Position numbers and translations under genes: made by a program
The notes under the pieces: model-generated
Databases searched by the model: none
The model's input: the letters and a program-made list of their open reading frames with translations, nothing else
What the model was told of the DNA's origin: nothing
Assembly (NCBI RefSeq): GCF_001411475.1
Contig: NZ_LLWH01000157.1
Location: forward strand, 1 to 44,908
From: Pseudomonas endophytica
Lineage (GTDB): Bacteria > Pseudomonadota > Gammaproteobacteria > Pseudomonadales > Pseudomonadaceae
Length of the DNA stretch: 44,908 bases
Reading direction: 5' to 3'
Part shown: piece by piece, positions 24,088-33,503 of the stretch
How positions within the stretch are numbered: position 1 is the stretch's first letter
How the letters are laid out: each line of letters opens with the position of its first letter

Positions 24088-24906
24088 CTACTGTTTTGGG
24101 GCGCTTAGCGGTTGCTGCAATTGCGATTTCCACCGCTCCAGATTACGTTGCAAGGCGGCTTCGGCCTGGCCGGAGGCGGGCAATTCTGTCATCTTTTTGG
24201 CGAGCTGTCCGCGCAACCACGGCTCATTGCAGGCCGAGTCATGGGAGATCGCTAAAAACAGCCCCGGCTGGTCAATCGGCTGCGAATGGGCCAGCAAGTC
24301 TTCAGCAATGCCCAAGGTTTGAGCCGTCGCCATACCGGCGTACCGCCCGGCAACTACGTAATCCACTTGGCCCAACAGTAACTTTTGGAACGCCTGCGTC
24401 AGACTGGGTTGAGGCATGAGGGTTAGCTGACGCTTAGCAAAATCCTCAAAGGGTTCCGTCAACCGCGCCTTCTGCGAGAGCGCTCCCTTATACCCATGTA
24501 AATCGGCTGGGGTTTCGTAGATCAAGGACGAGTCTTTGCGCGTCCACACCAAATAGTCATTACGCACCAGTGGTGGGTGAATGTAGTCCAGGGCGTTTAA
24601 CCCCGCCAACGTCAGCGGTGCGTCCAACAACATATCCATGCGCCCGGTACGCACTTCATCCTGAGCCTGGGAGCGCTTCCCGGCGTATAGCACTTGCACC
24701 TTGATCCCAAGCTCTTGGGCGGCCTGTTGCAATAGATCGGCGCTGGCACCGATCAGGTGCGTTGGATCGGCGGGATCACGCCACAAATAAGGCGGCGCGT
24801 CGGGGCTACCGGTTACGATCAGGCGCTCGCACTTGCCCGCTGCTTGGGACAGCAAAGGGGCCAATGCCAAGCCCAATAACAACCTGCCTGCCTGTCGCAC
24901 ATCCAT
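24088..24906 (-). CDS. Periplasmic substrate-binding protein (SBP_bac_3 fold)
   Basis: This 272-residue exported protein resembles family 3 extracellular solute-binding proteins. The signal peptide is residues 1-22 (MDVRQAGRLLLGLALAPLLSQA). The core reads PDAPPYLWRDPADPTHLIGA, SADLLQQAAQELGIKVQVLY, RTGRMDMLLDAPLTLAGLNA, then LDYIHPPLVRN. No ABC permease or ATPase is adjacent; instead it leads a DUF4398/OmpA lipoprotein operon, which suggests a sensing or envelope role rather than uptake. The DUF4398 gene follows after 9 bases. The ligand is unknown. Confidence 0.85.
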   Translation of the reverse strand: MDVRQAGRLLLGLALAPLLSQAAGKCERLIVTGSPDAPPYLWRDPADPTHLIGASADLLQQAAQELGIKVQVLYAGKRSQAQDEVRTGRMDMLLDAPLTLAGLNALDYIHPPLVRNDYLVWTRKDSSLIYETPADLHGYKGALSQKARLTEPFEDFAKRQLTLMPQPSLTQAFQKLLLGQVDYVVAGRYAGMATAQTLGIAEDLLAHSQPIDQPGLFLAISHDSACNEPWLRGQLAKKMTELPASGQAEAALQRNLERWKSQLQQPLSAPKQ

Positions 24907-24938
24907 ATTTCTACGCTCCGATCACATTATTCAAACGC

Positions 24939-25022
24939 ATAAAAAACCCGGTCGTTCAGGCTGTTAAGAGACAGCTGAGCATTGAGTGCTCAGCTTTTCT
25001 AGACAGCCCGGACAACCGGGCT
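24939..25022 (-). terminator. Terminator after etfA
   Basis: On the minus strand an outer stem (AGCCCGGTTGTCCGGGCTG with CAGCCTGAACGACCGGGTT) encloses an inner perfect stem AGCTGAGCA/TGCTCAGCT, and a run of six T (24944-24939) follows. This is the end of the etfBA transcript and insulates the substrate-binding gene. Confidence 0.85.
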
Positions 25023-25044
25023 CTTTATAAGTGAAGCGACTGGA

Positions 25045-25974
25045 TTAAACCAGTTTCTCCAGCTCAGGTACTGCTTCGAACAAGTCCGCAACCAGACCGT
25101 AATCGGCTACCTGGAAGATCGGCGCTTCTTCGTCCTTGTTGATCGCAACGATCACTTTAGAGTCTTTCATCCCGGCCAAGTGCTGGATCGCGCCGGAAAT
25201 GCCGACGGCGATGTACAGCTGTGGCGCAACGATTTTACCGGTCTGACCGACCTGCATATCGTTCGGTACGAAACCAGCGTCAACGGCAGCGCGCGAAGCA
25301 CCCACAGCGGCGCCCAGTTTGTCAGCCAGTGCGTACAGGTGTTTGAAGTTGTCACCGTTCTGCATGCCACGACCGCCAGAAACGACGACTTTAGCAGCGG
25401 TCAGTTCAGGGCGATCCGACTTGGCCAGCTCTTCGCCAACGAACGACGAAGTGCCTGCATCGTGAACAGCTGCTACTGCTTCAACGGCAGCCGAGCCACC
25501 TTCAGCAGCCACCGGGTCGAAACCGGTAGCACGCACAGTGATGACTTTGACCGGCGCAGTCGACTGCACGGTAGCGATGGCGTTACCGGCGTAGATTGGG
25601 CGAGTGAACGTGGCAGCGCTGACCACCGAGATGATCTCGGAGATCTGGTCAACGTCCAACTGGGCGGCAACGCGCGGCAGGATGTTTTTACCGTTGGAGG
25701 TCGCGGCAGCCAAGATGTGGCTGTAGTCTTGCCCAAGAGCTGCGACCAGCGGCGCAACATTTTCTGGCAACTGATGCGCGTAAGCGGCGTTGTCAGCCAC
25801 CAGCACTTTAGCCACGCCAGCGATTTTTGCAGCCGCTTCAGCCACTGCGCCGATGCTTTGGCCAGCGACGAGGACGTTGATATCGCCACCGATTTTCGCG
25901 GCAGCGGCGACGGTGTTCAGAGTGGCCGGAGCCAGTACTTTGCCGTCGTGTTCTGCGATTACCAAGATAGTCAT
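25045..25974 (-). CDS. etfA: Electron transfer flavoprotein, alpha subunit
   Basis: This 309-residue FAD-binding subunit of ETF, with EtfB, takes electrons from acyl-CoA and other dehydrogenases. The C-terminal FAD domain is visible in [59 protein letters not shown] and [20 protein letters not shown]. It starts 2 bases after the etfB stop, on the same mRNA. A strong terminator follows. The ATG at 25974 gives the canonical N-terminus [12 protein letters not shown]. Confidence 0.98.
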   Translation of the reverse strand: MTILVIAEHDGKVLAPATLNTVAAAAKIGGDINVLVAGQSIGAVAEAAAKIAGVAKVLVADNAAYAHQLPENVAPLVAALGQDYSHILAAATSNGKNILPRVAAQLDVDQISEIISVVSAATFTRPIYAGNAIATVQSTAPVKVITVRATGFDPVAAEGGSAAVEAVAAVHDAGTSSFVGEELAKSDRPELTAAKVVVSGGRGMQNGDNFKHLYALADKLGAAVGASRAAVDAGFVPNDMQVGQTGKIVAPQLYIAVGISGAIQHLAGMKDSKVIVAINKDEEAPIFQVADYGLVADLFEAVPELEKLV

Positions 25975-25976
25975 GA

Positions 25977-26726
25977 TTAGATTACCTTCGCTTCGTTTTT
26001 CAGTTTCTCGACCAGTTCAGCCACCGACTTAACCTTGATGCCCGCGCTGCGTGCAGCCGGTGCTTCAACTTTTACGGTTTTGTTGGTCGACGCTGTCGAA
26101 ACGCCCAACGCGTCTGGCGTCAGCACTTCAAGCGGCTTCTTTTTGGCTTTCATGATGTTTGGCAGAGACGCGTAGCGCGGCTCATTCAAACGCAGGTCGG
26201 TGGTGACGATAGCTGGCAGGCTTAGCGAAACAGTTTGCGCGCCGCCGTCAATTTCACGGGTCACAGCAACCTTGTCGCCCGACACTTCAACTTTAGAAGC
26301 GAAGGTACCCTGACCGTAACCGGTCAGTGCAGCCAGCATTTGGCCAGTTTGGTTGTTGTCGCTGTCGATAGCCTGTTTACCCAGGATCACCAACTGAGGC
26401 TGTTCCTTGTCAACCACAGCCTTAAGCAGCTTGGCCACAGCCAGCGAGGTCAGATCTTCGGCGGATTCGACGAGGATGGCGCGATCAGCACCCAGAGCCA
26501 GCGCAGTGCGCAGTTGCTCTTGAGCGGTAGTCGGGCCGATTGAGACGACGACGACTTCAGTCGCAACGCCTTTCTCTTTCAGGCGCACGGCTTCTTCCAC
26601 AGCGATTTCGCAGAAGGGGTTCATCGACATCTTGACGTTGGCGAGGTCAACGCCGGAGTTGTCCGCTTTGACGCGTACTTTAACGTTGTAATCGACCACT
26701 CGTTTGACAGCTACAAGAACCTTCAT
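25977..26726 (-). CDS. etfB: Electron transfer flavoprotein, beta subunit
   Basis: This 249-residue beta subunit of ETF binds AMP and docks the dehydrogenases. The start [40 protein letters not shown] and the recognition-loop segment [20 protein letters not shown] with the following NIMKAKKKP are typical. The ATG at 26726 follows GAGGA. It is transcribed toward etfA as a two-gene operon and away from etf-QO, from the shared 560-base control region that carries a PsrA-type box. Confidence 0.98.
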   Translation of the reverse strand: MKVLVAVKRVVDYNVKVRVKADNSGVDLANVKMSMNPFCEIAVEEAVRLKEKGVATEVVVVSIGPTTAQEQLRTALALGADRAILVESAEDLTSLAVAKLLKAVVDKEQPQLVILGKQAIDSDNNQTGQMLAALTGYGQGTFASKVEVSGDKVAVTREIDGGAQTVSLSLPAIVTTDLRLNEPRYASLPNIMKAKKKPLEVLTPDALGVSTASTNKTVKVEAPAARSAGIKVKSVAELVEKLKNEAKVI

Positions 26727-27115
26727 GGATTCCTCGTTACTCTCCGGTGAAAAGAAAGTCGCCTAGGCGAACCTGGCGGTTGTTGTTCATCAGCACAAGG
26801 GCACCTCCAAAGATCTTTGCTGTGCCCATCTTTATAGAAAGAATGACGAGTGCCAAAACCTTCTCTTGCGACCATCTATCGGATGTGACTACCAAGTCAT
26901 ACATCGAAAGGACGTGTAAACTTCGCCCAAAAAATGGCAGCCTCCTACAGGCTTGTGCCTACGCCATGTCTTTAGAGGTGCTCTTGAAACCAACAATCAG
27001 CCTACGGCGAGCGCAAAACCGCCCGTATCTTGACCGGAACACCTATTGCGGTCAATACAGCAAATCGGCCACTTTAAAGCCGTGTGCTGTTGATTTGTCT
27101 GGCTTACAGCGATTT

Positions 27116-27129
27116 CAAACAAACGTTTG
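27116..27129. promoter_or_regulatory. PsrA-type operator
   Basis: CAAACAAACGTTTG matches the PsrA consensus (G/C)AAAC-N4-GTTT(G/C). PsrA is a TetR-family repressor of beta-oxidation genes released by long-chain fatty acyl signals, and etf genes are known members of its regulon in P. aeruginosa. The box ends 2 bases before the -35 element of etf-QO, where a bound repressor would block polymerase. Confidence 0.75.
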
Positions 27130-27131
27130 TA

Positions 27132-27160
27132 TTGGACGCTGCTAGTGGTGTAGATATAAT
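27132..27160 (+). promoter_or_regulatory. Sigma-70 promoter of etf-QO
   Basis: TTGGAC at 27132-27137 and TATAAT at 27155-27160 are 17 bases apart. The predicted start near 27167 gives a leader of about 120 bases before the GTG at 27286. Confidence 0.8.
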
Positions 27161-27285
27161 GCCCGCCCATAGAGAGAGCGGCGCCTCATCCATTGCATCT
27201 TTGGTTTTAAGCCGAGGGGATAATGGATGAAACGCCAAACCTCCAATTAGAAAAATACCGTTGAGCCTTGAGTAGGAGATAGCCT

Positions 27286-28950
27286 GTGGAACGCGAATAC
27301 ATGGAATTCGACGTGGTCATCGTCGGCGCCGGCCCTGCCGGTTTGTCCGCCGCCTGCCGTTTGAAGCAGAAGGCCGCCGAAGCCGGTAAAGAAATTAGCG
27401 TCTGCGTGGTTGAAAAAGGCTCCGAAGTCGGCGCTCACATTCTGTCTGGTGCGGTATTTGAACCCCGCGCCCTAAATGAGTTATTCCCAGATTGGAAAGA
27501 GCTCGGCGCACCGCTGAACACACCGGTCACCCGCGATGACATTTATGTACTGCGTAGTGACAGCGATGCGACAAAAGTACCTGACTTTTTTGTGCCCAAA
27601 ACCATGCACAACGAAGGCAATTACATTATTTCCTTGGGCAACCTATGCCGCTGGCTGGCACAGCAGGCAGAAAACTTGGGCGTAGAAATCTATCCAGGTT
27701 TTGCTGCTCAAGAAGTACTGTTCGACGAAAACAACGTGGTTCGCGGAATTATCACCGGTGATCTGGGCGTTGACCGCGAAGGCAACCCGAAAGAAGGTCT
27801 GTACACCCCTGGCATGGAATTGCGCGGCAAGTACACCTTGTTTGCAGAAGGCTGTCGCGGCCATTTGGGCAAACAACTGATCGAGCGCTTTAAGCTAGAC
27901 AGCGAAGCTGACAGCCAGCACTACGGCATCGGTCTGAAAGAAATTTGGGAAATTGACCCGGCTAAGCACCAGCCTGGCTTGGTGGTTCATACCGCGGGCT
28001 GGCCGCTGGATATCATGAGCCGCGAAAACACCGGCGGCTCATTCCTCTACCACCTGGAAAATAACCAAGTAGTGGTCGGGTTGATCGTTGACCTGTCGTA
28101 CAGCAACACCTTCCTGTCGCCGTTCGATGAGTTCCAGCGCCTCAAGCATCACCCGGTCCTCAAGCAATATCTAGAAGGCGGCAAGCGCATCAGTTACGGC
28201 GCACGAGCATTGGCCAAAGGCGGCCTGAACTCGCTACCGAAAATGGTTTTCAACGGTGGCGCATTGATCGGTTGCGATCTAGGCACCATGAACGTGGCCA
28301 AAATCAAAGGCAGCCACACGGCCATGAAGTCCGGCATGCTCGCTGCCGAGGCGGTAGCAGACTCACTGCTCGCAGACTCCGAAGGCGGTGATGCGCTCAA
28401 CACTTACGTTGAAGCCTTTAAAGCCAGTTGGTTGTTCGATGAGTTGTTCGCCAGCCGTAACTTCGGCCCGGCGATGCACAAGTTCGGGCCGATCATGGGT
28501 GCAGGCTTTAACTGGGTCGATCAGAACCTCTTCGGCGGTAAACTGCCGTTCACTCTACACGACACCAAGCCCGACTACGCGTGCCTCAAGCAGGCCAAAG
28601 ACTGCAAGAAAATCGACTACCCGAAACCAGACGGCAAACTCAGCTTCGACAAACTCAGCTCGGTCTTCTTGTCTAGCACCAACCATGAAGAAGAGCAGCC
28701 GTGCCACCTCAAGCTGCGCGACCCAAGTATTCCGATCAACGTTAACCTGCCGCTCTACGACGAGCCTGCCCAGCGTTACTGCCCGGCTGGCGTGTATGAA
28801 GTGATTACGCAGGAAAGCGGCGAGAAGCGTTTCCAGATCAACGCGCAGAACTGCGTTCACTGCAAAACGTGCGACATTAAAGATCCGTCGCAGAACATCA
28901 CGTGGGTAACTCCAGAAGGTGCTGGCGGCCCGACTTACCCGAATATGTAA
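27286..28950 (+). CDS. Electron-transferring-flavoprotein:ubiquinone oxidoreductase
   Basis: This 554-residue inner-membrane flavoprotein passes electrons from reduced ETF to ubiquinone. An N-terminal FAD Rossmann motif lies at about 10-23 (VVIVGAGPAGLSAA). The single 4Fe-4S cluster is bound by Cys499 (RYCPAGVYE), Cys523, Cys526 and Cys529 (NCVHCKTCDIKDP). The ubiquinone-binding/membrane part is in the middle domain. The GTG at 27286, 9-10 bases after TAGGAGAT, is the best start; an ATG at 27301 is an alternative. It is divergent from etfBA and shares its PsrA-controlled region. A REP follows directly and is packed against the convergent AraC gene. Confidence 0.97.
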   Translation: MEREYMEFDVVIVGAGPAGLSAACRLKQKAAEAGKEISVCVVEKGSEVGAHILSGAVFEPRALNELFPDWKELGAPLNTPVTRDDIYVLRSDSDATKVPDFFVPKTMHNEGNYIISLGNLCRWLAQQAENLGVEIYPGFAAQEVLFDENNVVRGIITGDLGVDREGNPKEGLYTPGMELRGKYTLFAEGCRGHLGKQLIERFKLDSEADSQHYGIGLKEIWEIDPAKHQPGLVVHTAGWPLDIMSRENTGGSFLYHLENNQVVVGLIVDLSYSNTFLSPFDEFQRLKHHPVLKQYLEGGKRISYGARALAKGGLNSLPKMVFNGGALIGCDLGTMNVAKIKGSHTAMKSGMLAAEAVADSLLADSEGGDALNTYVEAFKASWLFDELFASRNFGPAMHKFGPIMGAGFNWVDQNLFGGKLPFTLHDTKPDYACLKQAKDCKKIDYPKPDGKLSFDKLSSVFLSSTNHEEEQPCHLKLRDPSIPINVNLPLYDEPAQRYCPAGVYEVITQESGEKRFQINAQNCVHCKTCDIKDPSQNITWVTPEGAGGPTYPNM

Positions 28951-28954
28951 GTCC

Positions 28955-29018
28955 GGAGCTGCCGCAGGCTGCGATCTTTCGCTTTTTAAGATCAAAAGAT
29001 CGCAGCCTGCGGCAGCCC
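28955..29018. repeat. REP/REPIN palindrome
   Basis: Inverted REP arms (GGAGCTGCCGCAGGCTGCG and complement) fill the 68-base gap between the convergent etf-QO and AraC genes; the right arm abuts the AraC stop codon. Confidence 0.93.
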
Positions 29019-29915
29019 TTATACAGACACCGAGCTTTCATGCCCTGGGCTGCGCTCAAAATAGCGTTTGTACTCGCGGCTGAATTGCGAAGTACTTTGG
29101 TAACCGACCCGCTCCGCTACTTTCGCCACGCCCAATCCCTCATCACTTAAGAGCAGTTGTTGTGCACGCAACAGGCGCAGGCGCTTGAGGTATTGCACAG
29201 GCGACAGCAAGGTGCTGCGCTTGAAATGCTCATGAAACGTAGACGCGCTCATGTTCGCGCAACGCGCCAACGTCTCGACATTCAGCGGCTCGGCAAAATG
29301 TTCGTGCAAATGCGTCAGCGAAGCGGCCACTCGAGCAAACTGCCCTTGCTGCTCAACTAATGCGCGCAACACATTGGCTTGCGGGCCACGCAGCGCGGCG
29401 AATAACACTTCGCGCAAGCGTGCTCGCCCCATGATCCGACACTCCAGCGGGTCATGCAGGCAGCGCAACAAGCGCTCGACCGCTTGGCGCATTTCGTCAT
29501 TGAGCACCGCCGAGGTCATAGACTCCGGGGTCTGGGCAGCGCTGCGTTCAGGGGCCAAGCCCATGGCCAGCACTAACTCACCGAGTATCGCCCGATCAAT
29601 GCTGATCGCAACGCCTAACAGCGGGATGTCTTGCGAGGCAAAGGTTTCGCACTCAAAAGGCACCGACAATGCTTGCACCAAGTAATGCCCAGCGCCGTAT
29701 TCCATGCTGCGCGGCCCAAGGTAAGCCACTTTGCTGCCTTGAGCGATCACCATCAGGCTGGGTTCATAGATCTGCGGCATCCGCGGCACGATGTTGCAGG
29801 CGGACACAACGCGCACTTCAGGCATCAAGGTGGGAACAAAGCCCAGGCGGGTGGCCAGCGGCTTGATAAGTGACACCAACGTGGCGTTCTCATCGAGGTG
29901 ACGGGTCAAAAGCAT
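29019..29915 (-). CDS. AraC-family transcriptional regulator
   Basis: This is a protein of about 298 residues with an N-terminal AraC_N (PF06719-like) ligand domain (YEPSLMVIAQGSKVAYLGPR, GHYLVQALSVPFECETFAS) and a C-terminal double helix-turn-helix (LARCANMSASTFHEHFKRST, SPVQYLKRLRLLRAQQLL, VAERVGYQSTSQFSREYKRY). I chose the ATG at 29915 as the start of family similarity; in-frame codons reach 30029 but add residues with no match, and no start has a strong Shine-Dalgarno. It is divergent from the alcohol dehydrogenase, with 180 bases between them, and is its likely activator, as in many AraC/adh pairs. The inducer is unknown. Confidence 0.9.
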   Translation of the reverse strand: MLLTRHLDENATLVSLIKPLATRLGFVPTLMPEVRVVSACNIVPRMPQIYEPSLMVIAQGSKVAYLGPRSMEYGAGHYLVQALSVPFECETFASQDIPLLGVAISIDRAILGELVLAMGLAPERSAAQTPESMTSAVLNDEMRQAVERLLRCLHDPLECRIMGRARLREVLFAALRGPQANVLRALVEQQGQFARVAASLTHLHEHFAEPLNVETLARCANMSASTFHEHFKRSTLLSPVQYLKRLRLLRAQQLLLSDEGLGVAKVAERVGYQSTSQFSREYKRYFERSPGHESSVSV

Positions 29916-30095
29916 GACGATTTTTTCATAGCCGTTATAGAACGCCGCATCTTCGCAGAACTGACCTATAAAGCGACAGATACTCCATGAGTTCGGACGA
30001 ATAGGCATAACTGACGGAGGAATCGTCATAGTCCTGCAAGGTCAGTGGGCGCACAATTGCACCCTGTTCACTGTTAACGCGACTTGAGGTTCCTG

Positions 30096-31160
30096 ATGTC
30101 TAACGTCACCTACAACGCCATCGGCTATGCCGCTCAAACATCTTCAGCGCCACTGGCTCCGATGCAGTTCAATCGCCGCGCGCCGCGCCCGGACGACGTA
30201 GCCATCGAAGTTTTGTACTGCGGCGTTTGCCACTCCGACATCCATCAGGCACGTAACGAGTGGGGCTTTGCCGTTTATCCAGTCATGCCTGGCCACGAAA
30301 TCGTCGGCAAAGTAACCGCCGTCGGCGAGAACGTTACCAAGCACAAAGTCGGCGATCTGGTCGGTGTCGGCTGCATGGTCGATTCGTGCCGCGAGTGCTC
30401 GGCCTGTAAAGAGGACCTTGAGCAATACTGCCTGGAAGGCGCGACCATGACCTATTGCACGCCTGACCGCGTTGATGGCAGCAACACCATGGGCGGCTAC
30501 TCGGACAGCATCGTGGTCAGCGAGCATTTTGTGGTGCGCATCCCTGAAAATCTTGACCCAGCCAGCGCAGCCCCTCTGCTGTGCGCCGGTATCACCACCT
30601 ACTCTCCGCTGCAGCATTACGGTGTCGAAGCGGGCGATAAGGTCGGCATTTTAGGCATGGGCGGTTTGGGCCACATGGGCATCAAGTTCGCTAAAGCCAT
30701 GGGCGCAGAAGTCACCTTGTTCACCCGTTCGGCGGCCAAAGCAGAAGAGGCGTACAAGCAAGGGGCTGATCATGTGATCGTCTCTACCGACCCTGAGCAG
30801 ATGAAGGCCGCAGCTGAGAGCTTCGACTTTCTGCTCGACACGATTCCGGTGCCACACGACCTGAACCCCTACCTGCAGACCCTGCGTTTTGACGGTGTAC
30901 ACATTTTGGTTGGTCTGATCGAACCGGTCGACCCAGCTCTGGATGCCTTCAACTTAGTGTTCAAGCGCCGCGTACTGGCTGGCTCGCTGATTGGCGGCAT
31001 TGCAGAAACCCAAGAAATGCTTGATTTCAGCGCTGCCAACGGCATCACCTGTGACATCGAAATGCTCGACATCAAAAACATCAACGAAGCGTTTGAACGT
31101 GTGGTTAAAGGCGACGTGAAATATCGCTTCGTGATCGACATGAAGACGTTGAAGGCTTGA
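30096..31160 (+). CDS. Zinc-dependent NAD(P) alcohol dehydrogenase (CAD/YahK group)
   Basis: This is a 354-residue cytosolic medium-chain dehydrogenase. Catalytic zinc ligands lie in VLYCGVCHSDIH and PGHEIVG; the structural zinc is held by four Cys in CMVDSCRECSACKEDLEQYC. The nucleotide-binding turn is GILGMGGLGHMGIK. The sequence fits the YahK/cinnamyl-alcohol-dehydrogenase group, which prefers NADPH and reduces a broad range of aldehydes. I chose the ATG at 30096 because GAGGT lies 5 bases before it. A divergent AraC regulator probably controls it. The substrate is unknown. Confidence 0.94.
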   Translation: MSNVTYNAIGYAAQTSSAPLAPMQFNRRAPRPDDVAIEVLYCGVCHSDIHQARNEWGFAVYPVMPGHEIVGKVTAVGENVTKHKVGDLVGVGCMVDSCRECSACKEDLEQYCLEGATMTYCTPDRVDGSNTMGGYSDSIVVSEHFVVRIPENLDPASAAPLLCAGITTYSPLQHYGVEAGDKVGILGMGGLGHMGIKFAKAMGAEVTLFTRSAAKAEEAYKQGADHVIVSTDPEQMKAAAESFDFLLDTIPVPHDLNPYLQTLRFDGVHILVGLIEPVDPALDAFNLVFKRRVLAGSLIGGIAETQEMLDFSAANGITCDIEMLDIKNINEAFERVVKGDVKYRFVIDMKTLKA

Positions 31161-31201
31161 AAGCAGCTGTAAGCCTCAAGCTTGTCGGCTAAAGCTGCGC
31201 A

Positions 31202-31990
31202 TTAGCGGTAGCCCAACTCTGCCGATATGTGTTGCGCGGCGTGGATAATGACCGGGATTAACCCGGTCATTTTTTCCAGTGACATGTAAGGCACGGTACT
31301 GGCAATACTGATAGCGGCGACGATTTTGCCACTGGCGTCACGTACTGGGGCGGCCACACAACGGATCGACGGTTCGTTGTCCTCCAGGTCAAACGCATAA
31401 CCACCCGCCACGTAGCGGCGCATGCGCTCTTCAAACTCTGCCCACGTCACTTCTTGATGATCCGGCCATAACGGGTTTTTACCACCCGCAGGATGGCTTT
31501 TTTCATACAATCGCTGCCACTCCCCCGGCGGCGCATCCAGCAACATGGCTTTACCGATCCCGGTGCGCGCCAAGGGCATGCGATGACCTACCCGCGAGCG
31601 CATTTCCGGGCCGTTACGCCCCGGATTCTTATGCAGATACAGTACTTCGTCACCTTCGCGAATGGCCAAGTGAATGGTATCGCCAGTCAAACCCGACAAT
31701 TGGTCCAGATACGGCCCGGCCAGCGTCACCAGCGGCAGTTCTTCGCGCGCCTGAAAACCTAACTCGATCAGTTTTGGCCCTAACAAGTAACCCACCTGCG
31801 GTAACACCCGCAGATAACGCTCATCCACCAAGCAACTGGCCAGCCGGTGGGTAGTACTGCGTGTGGTGCCGATGGCACGCGCGATGTCTTTAAGGTCACG
31901 TGCGCCGTTAGCCACAGCCTGAACCACAGCCAGCCCGCGCAGTAGGGTTTGGGTGCCAGTTGGGGTAGTTTTTGGAGCGTCGTCCTGCAT
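31202..31990 (-). CDS. IclR-family regulator of the galactonate operon
   Basis: This is a 262-residue regulator with an N-terminal winged helix-turn-helix (TLLRGLAVVQAVANGARDLK, DIARAIGTTRSTTHRLASCL) and a C-terminal IclR effector domain (GDTIHLAIREGDEVLYLHKN, RMPLARTGIGKAMLLDAPPG, YAFDLEDNEPSIRCVAAPVR, AAISIASTVPYMS). The ATG at 31990 is preceded by AAAGG; a first ATG at 32029 is possible. It is the last gene, 63 bases after dgoT, in the same direction as the dgo genes. A galactonate or 2-keto-3-deoxygalactonate effector is inferred from context. In E. coli the dgo operon uses the GntR-type DgoR instead. Confidence 0.92.
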   Translation of the reverse strand: MQDDAPKTTPTGTQTLLRGLAVVQAVANGARDLKDIARAIGTTRSTTHRLASCLVDERYLRVLPQVGYLLGPKLIELGFQAREELPLVTLAGPYLDQLSGLTGDTIHLAIREGDEVLYLHKNPGRNGPEMRSRVGHRMPLARTGIGKAMLLDAPPGEWQRLYEKSHPAGGKNPLWPDHQEVTWAEFEERMRRYVAGGYAFDLEDNEPSIRCVAAPVRDASGKIVAAISIASTVPYMSLEKMTGLIPVIIHAAQHISAELGYR

Positions 31991-32053
31991 AGCCAGCCTT
32001 TGCGTAGAAGGGAGAGAACCGGGCGGCATTATGGTCGCCCGGTTAACCGGAGG

Positions 32054-33358
32054 CTACAGTTCGATTCGCTCAACCTTGCCCACCAGCAAGATGTAAGACA
32101 ACGCTCCCAGCAACGCCAGTACCGAAATGTAGGTGATTGCCGGGGCAAACGAGTCACCGCTGGCCAAAAAGCCAATCACGATGGGCGTCGCAATGGCAGA
32201 CAGGTTACCGATGAAGTTGAATACACCGCCTGTTAGGCCCAATAGCCGCGCCGGGGCCAACGTCGAAACCAGCGACCAGGTAATCGAAGCCAAGCCGTTG
32301 CCAAAGAACGCCAACGCCAAGAACGCAATCACCAGCGGCGTCGACTCAACAAAGTTGGCACCAATGATTGAGGTCGAAATCAGCAGCCCGCTAATGATCG
32401 GCAGTTTGCGGGCAAAGCCCACCGAGTAGCCGCGACGAATCAGCCAGTCTGAAAAGAACCCCGAACACAGTACGCCCACAAACGCCGCCAAAAAGGGCAA
32501 CGACGCCAACAGACCGGACTTAATAAAGTCCATGCCGCGGTATTTAACCAAGTAGGTCGGGAACCACGTGAGGAAGAACCACAGCGTTGAGTTCAAGCAA
32601 AACTGCCCGAGGTAGATCCCCCACAGCTTGCGCTTGCTGAGTACGATACCCAAGTCCAGCCAACTGAACGGCGCCTTGCGCTTGGCCGTCTGGCTCTGAA
32701 TATCCACCAACCCGCCACCTTCAACGATCAGGTCGATTTCGGCCTGGTTAGCGCCTTTGAAGTCACGCGGCTCGCGATACACCGCGTACCAGATCCCGGC
32801 CCAAATAATACCCACCGCGCCGGTGCAGACAAACACCATGTGCCAGCCCCAATGGTGCTGCAACCACGCCAGCACCGGGGTCAAAAACGCCAGCCCGACA
32901 AATTGCCCAGAGGTGTAAAAACCAATGGCCGTCGCACGCTCACGCTCAGGAAACCAGGTGGTGACTACGCGGCTGTTAATCGGATACGCAGGCGCTTCCA
33001 ACGCACCGACCGCCATGCGCAACACAAACAGTGCAATGAAGCTGGCGGCAAAACCTAGCATCACCGTGGCCACAGACCACAGCAACAACGCCACGCTGTA
33101 CAGAATACGCGGAGGCACGCGATCGACTAACCAACCACCAGGGATTTGCATGGCCGCGTAGGTCCAGCCGAAGGCCGAAAAAATCAGCCCGACGTGAACG
33201 GGATCAATCCCTAAATCACTGGTCAGGGCGGGGGCGGCAATCGACAGGTTACTGCGGTCTAGGTAGTTGATCACTACGGTGATAAACAACAGAACCATGA
33301 TGAAAAAACGCTTGCGGCTGGGCGCCCCCAAGGGCGCAGACGCGACAGTGCTAGTCAT
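32054..33358 (-). CDS. dgoT: D-galactonate MFS transporter
   Basis: This is a 434-residue, 12-helix inner-membrane transporter of the anion:cation symporter (phthalate permease/DgoT) family. Visible signatures are NYLDRSNLSIAAPAL after helix 1, GWTYAAMQIPGGWLVDRVPP and APAYPINSRVVTTWFPERER. It probably imports D-galactonate with protons. It sits directly in the dgo operon after dgoD, with a 145-base gap that contains a REP. The ATG at 33358 gives the standard start. Confidence 0.92.
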   Translation of the reverse strand: MTSTVASAPLGAPSRKRFFIMVLLFITVVINYLDRSNLSIAAPALTSDLGIDPVHVGLIFSAFGWTYAAMQIPGGWLVDRVPPRILYSVALLLWSVATVMLGFAASFIALFVLRMAVGALEAPAYPINSRVVTTWFPERERATAIGFYTSGQFVGLAFLTPVLAWLQHHWGWHMVFVCTGAVGIIWAGIWYAVYREPRDFKGANQAEIDLIVEGGGLVDIQSQTAKRKAPFSWLDLGIVLSKRKLWGIYLGQFCLNSTLWFFLTWFPTYLVKYRGMDFIKSGLLASLPFLAAFVGVLCSGFFSDWLIRRGYSVGFARKLPIISGLLISTSIIGANFVESTPLVIAFLALAFFGNGLASITWSLVSTLAPARLLGLTGGVFNFIGNLSAIATPIVIGFLASGDSFAPAITYISVLALLGALSYILLVGKVERIEL

Positions 33359-33423
33359 AGGACATGCCTCTTTTTTATGGTTATTGAGGACGCTTTTAGG
33401 GAGCCAATATCGACACTGATCTC

Positions 33424-33484
33424 GGAGCTGCCGGAGGCTGCGATCTTTTGGTCGTCAAAAGATCGCGAACACGCTCGTTCCTAC
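33424..33484. repeat. REP-type palindrome within the dgo operon
   Basis: GGAGCTGCCGGAGGCTGCGATCTTTT pairs with AAAAGATCGCGAACACGCTCGTTCCTAC. The right arm is a mixed, diverged version. It lies between dgoD and dgoT and may lower read-through or protect the upstream mRNA. Confidence 0.8.
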
Positions 33485-33503
33485 AGAAAAATTGCCGCGT
33501 TGA

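Larger units (their letters stand above)
26727..27285. other. Divergent control region between etfBA and etf-QO
   Basis: This 559-base non-coding stretch holds the PsrA-type box at 27116 and the near-consensus sigma-70 promoter at 27132 for etf-QO. On the other side, near the etfB start, GGGCAC (26800s) and GTGCCC around 26831 can pair into a leader hairpin; a minus-strand promoter was not placed confidently. The plus-strand frame at 26747-27145 has no ribosome-binding site or family likeness and is not called. Confidence 0.6.

Noticed and set aside
25180..25980. 266-codon plus-strand frame
   Set aside because: Antisense to etfA, with no recognisable domain.
26747..27145. 132-codon frame between etfB and etf-QO
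   Set aside because: Overlaps the PsrA box, has no Shine-Dalgarno and no family likeness.
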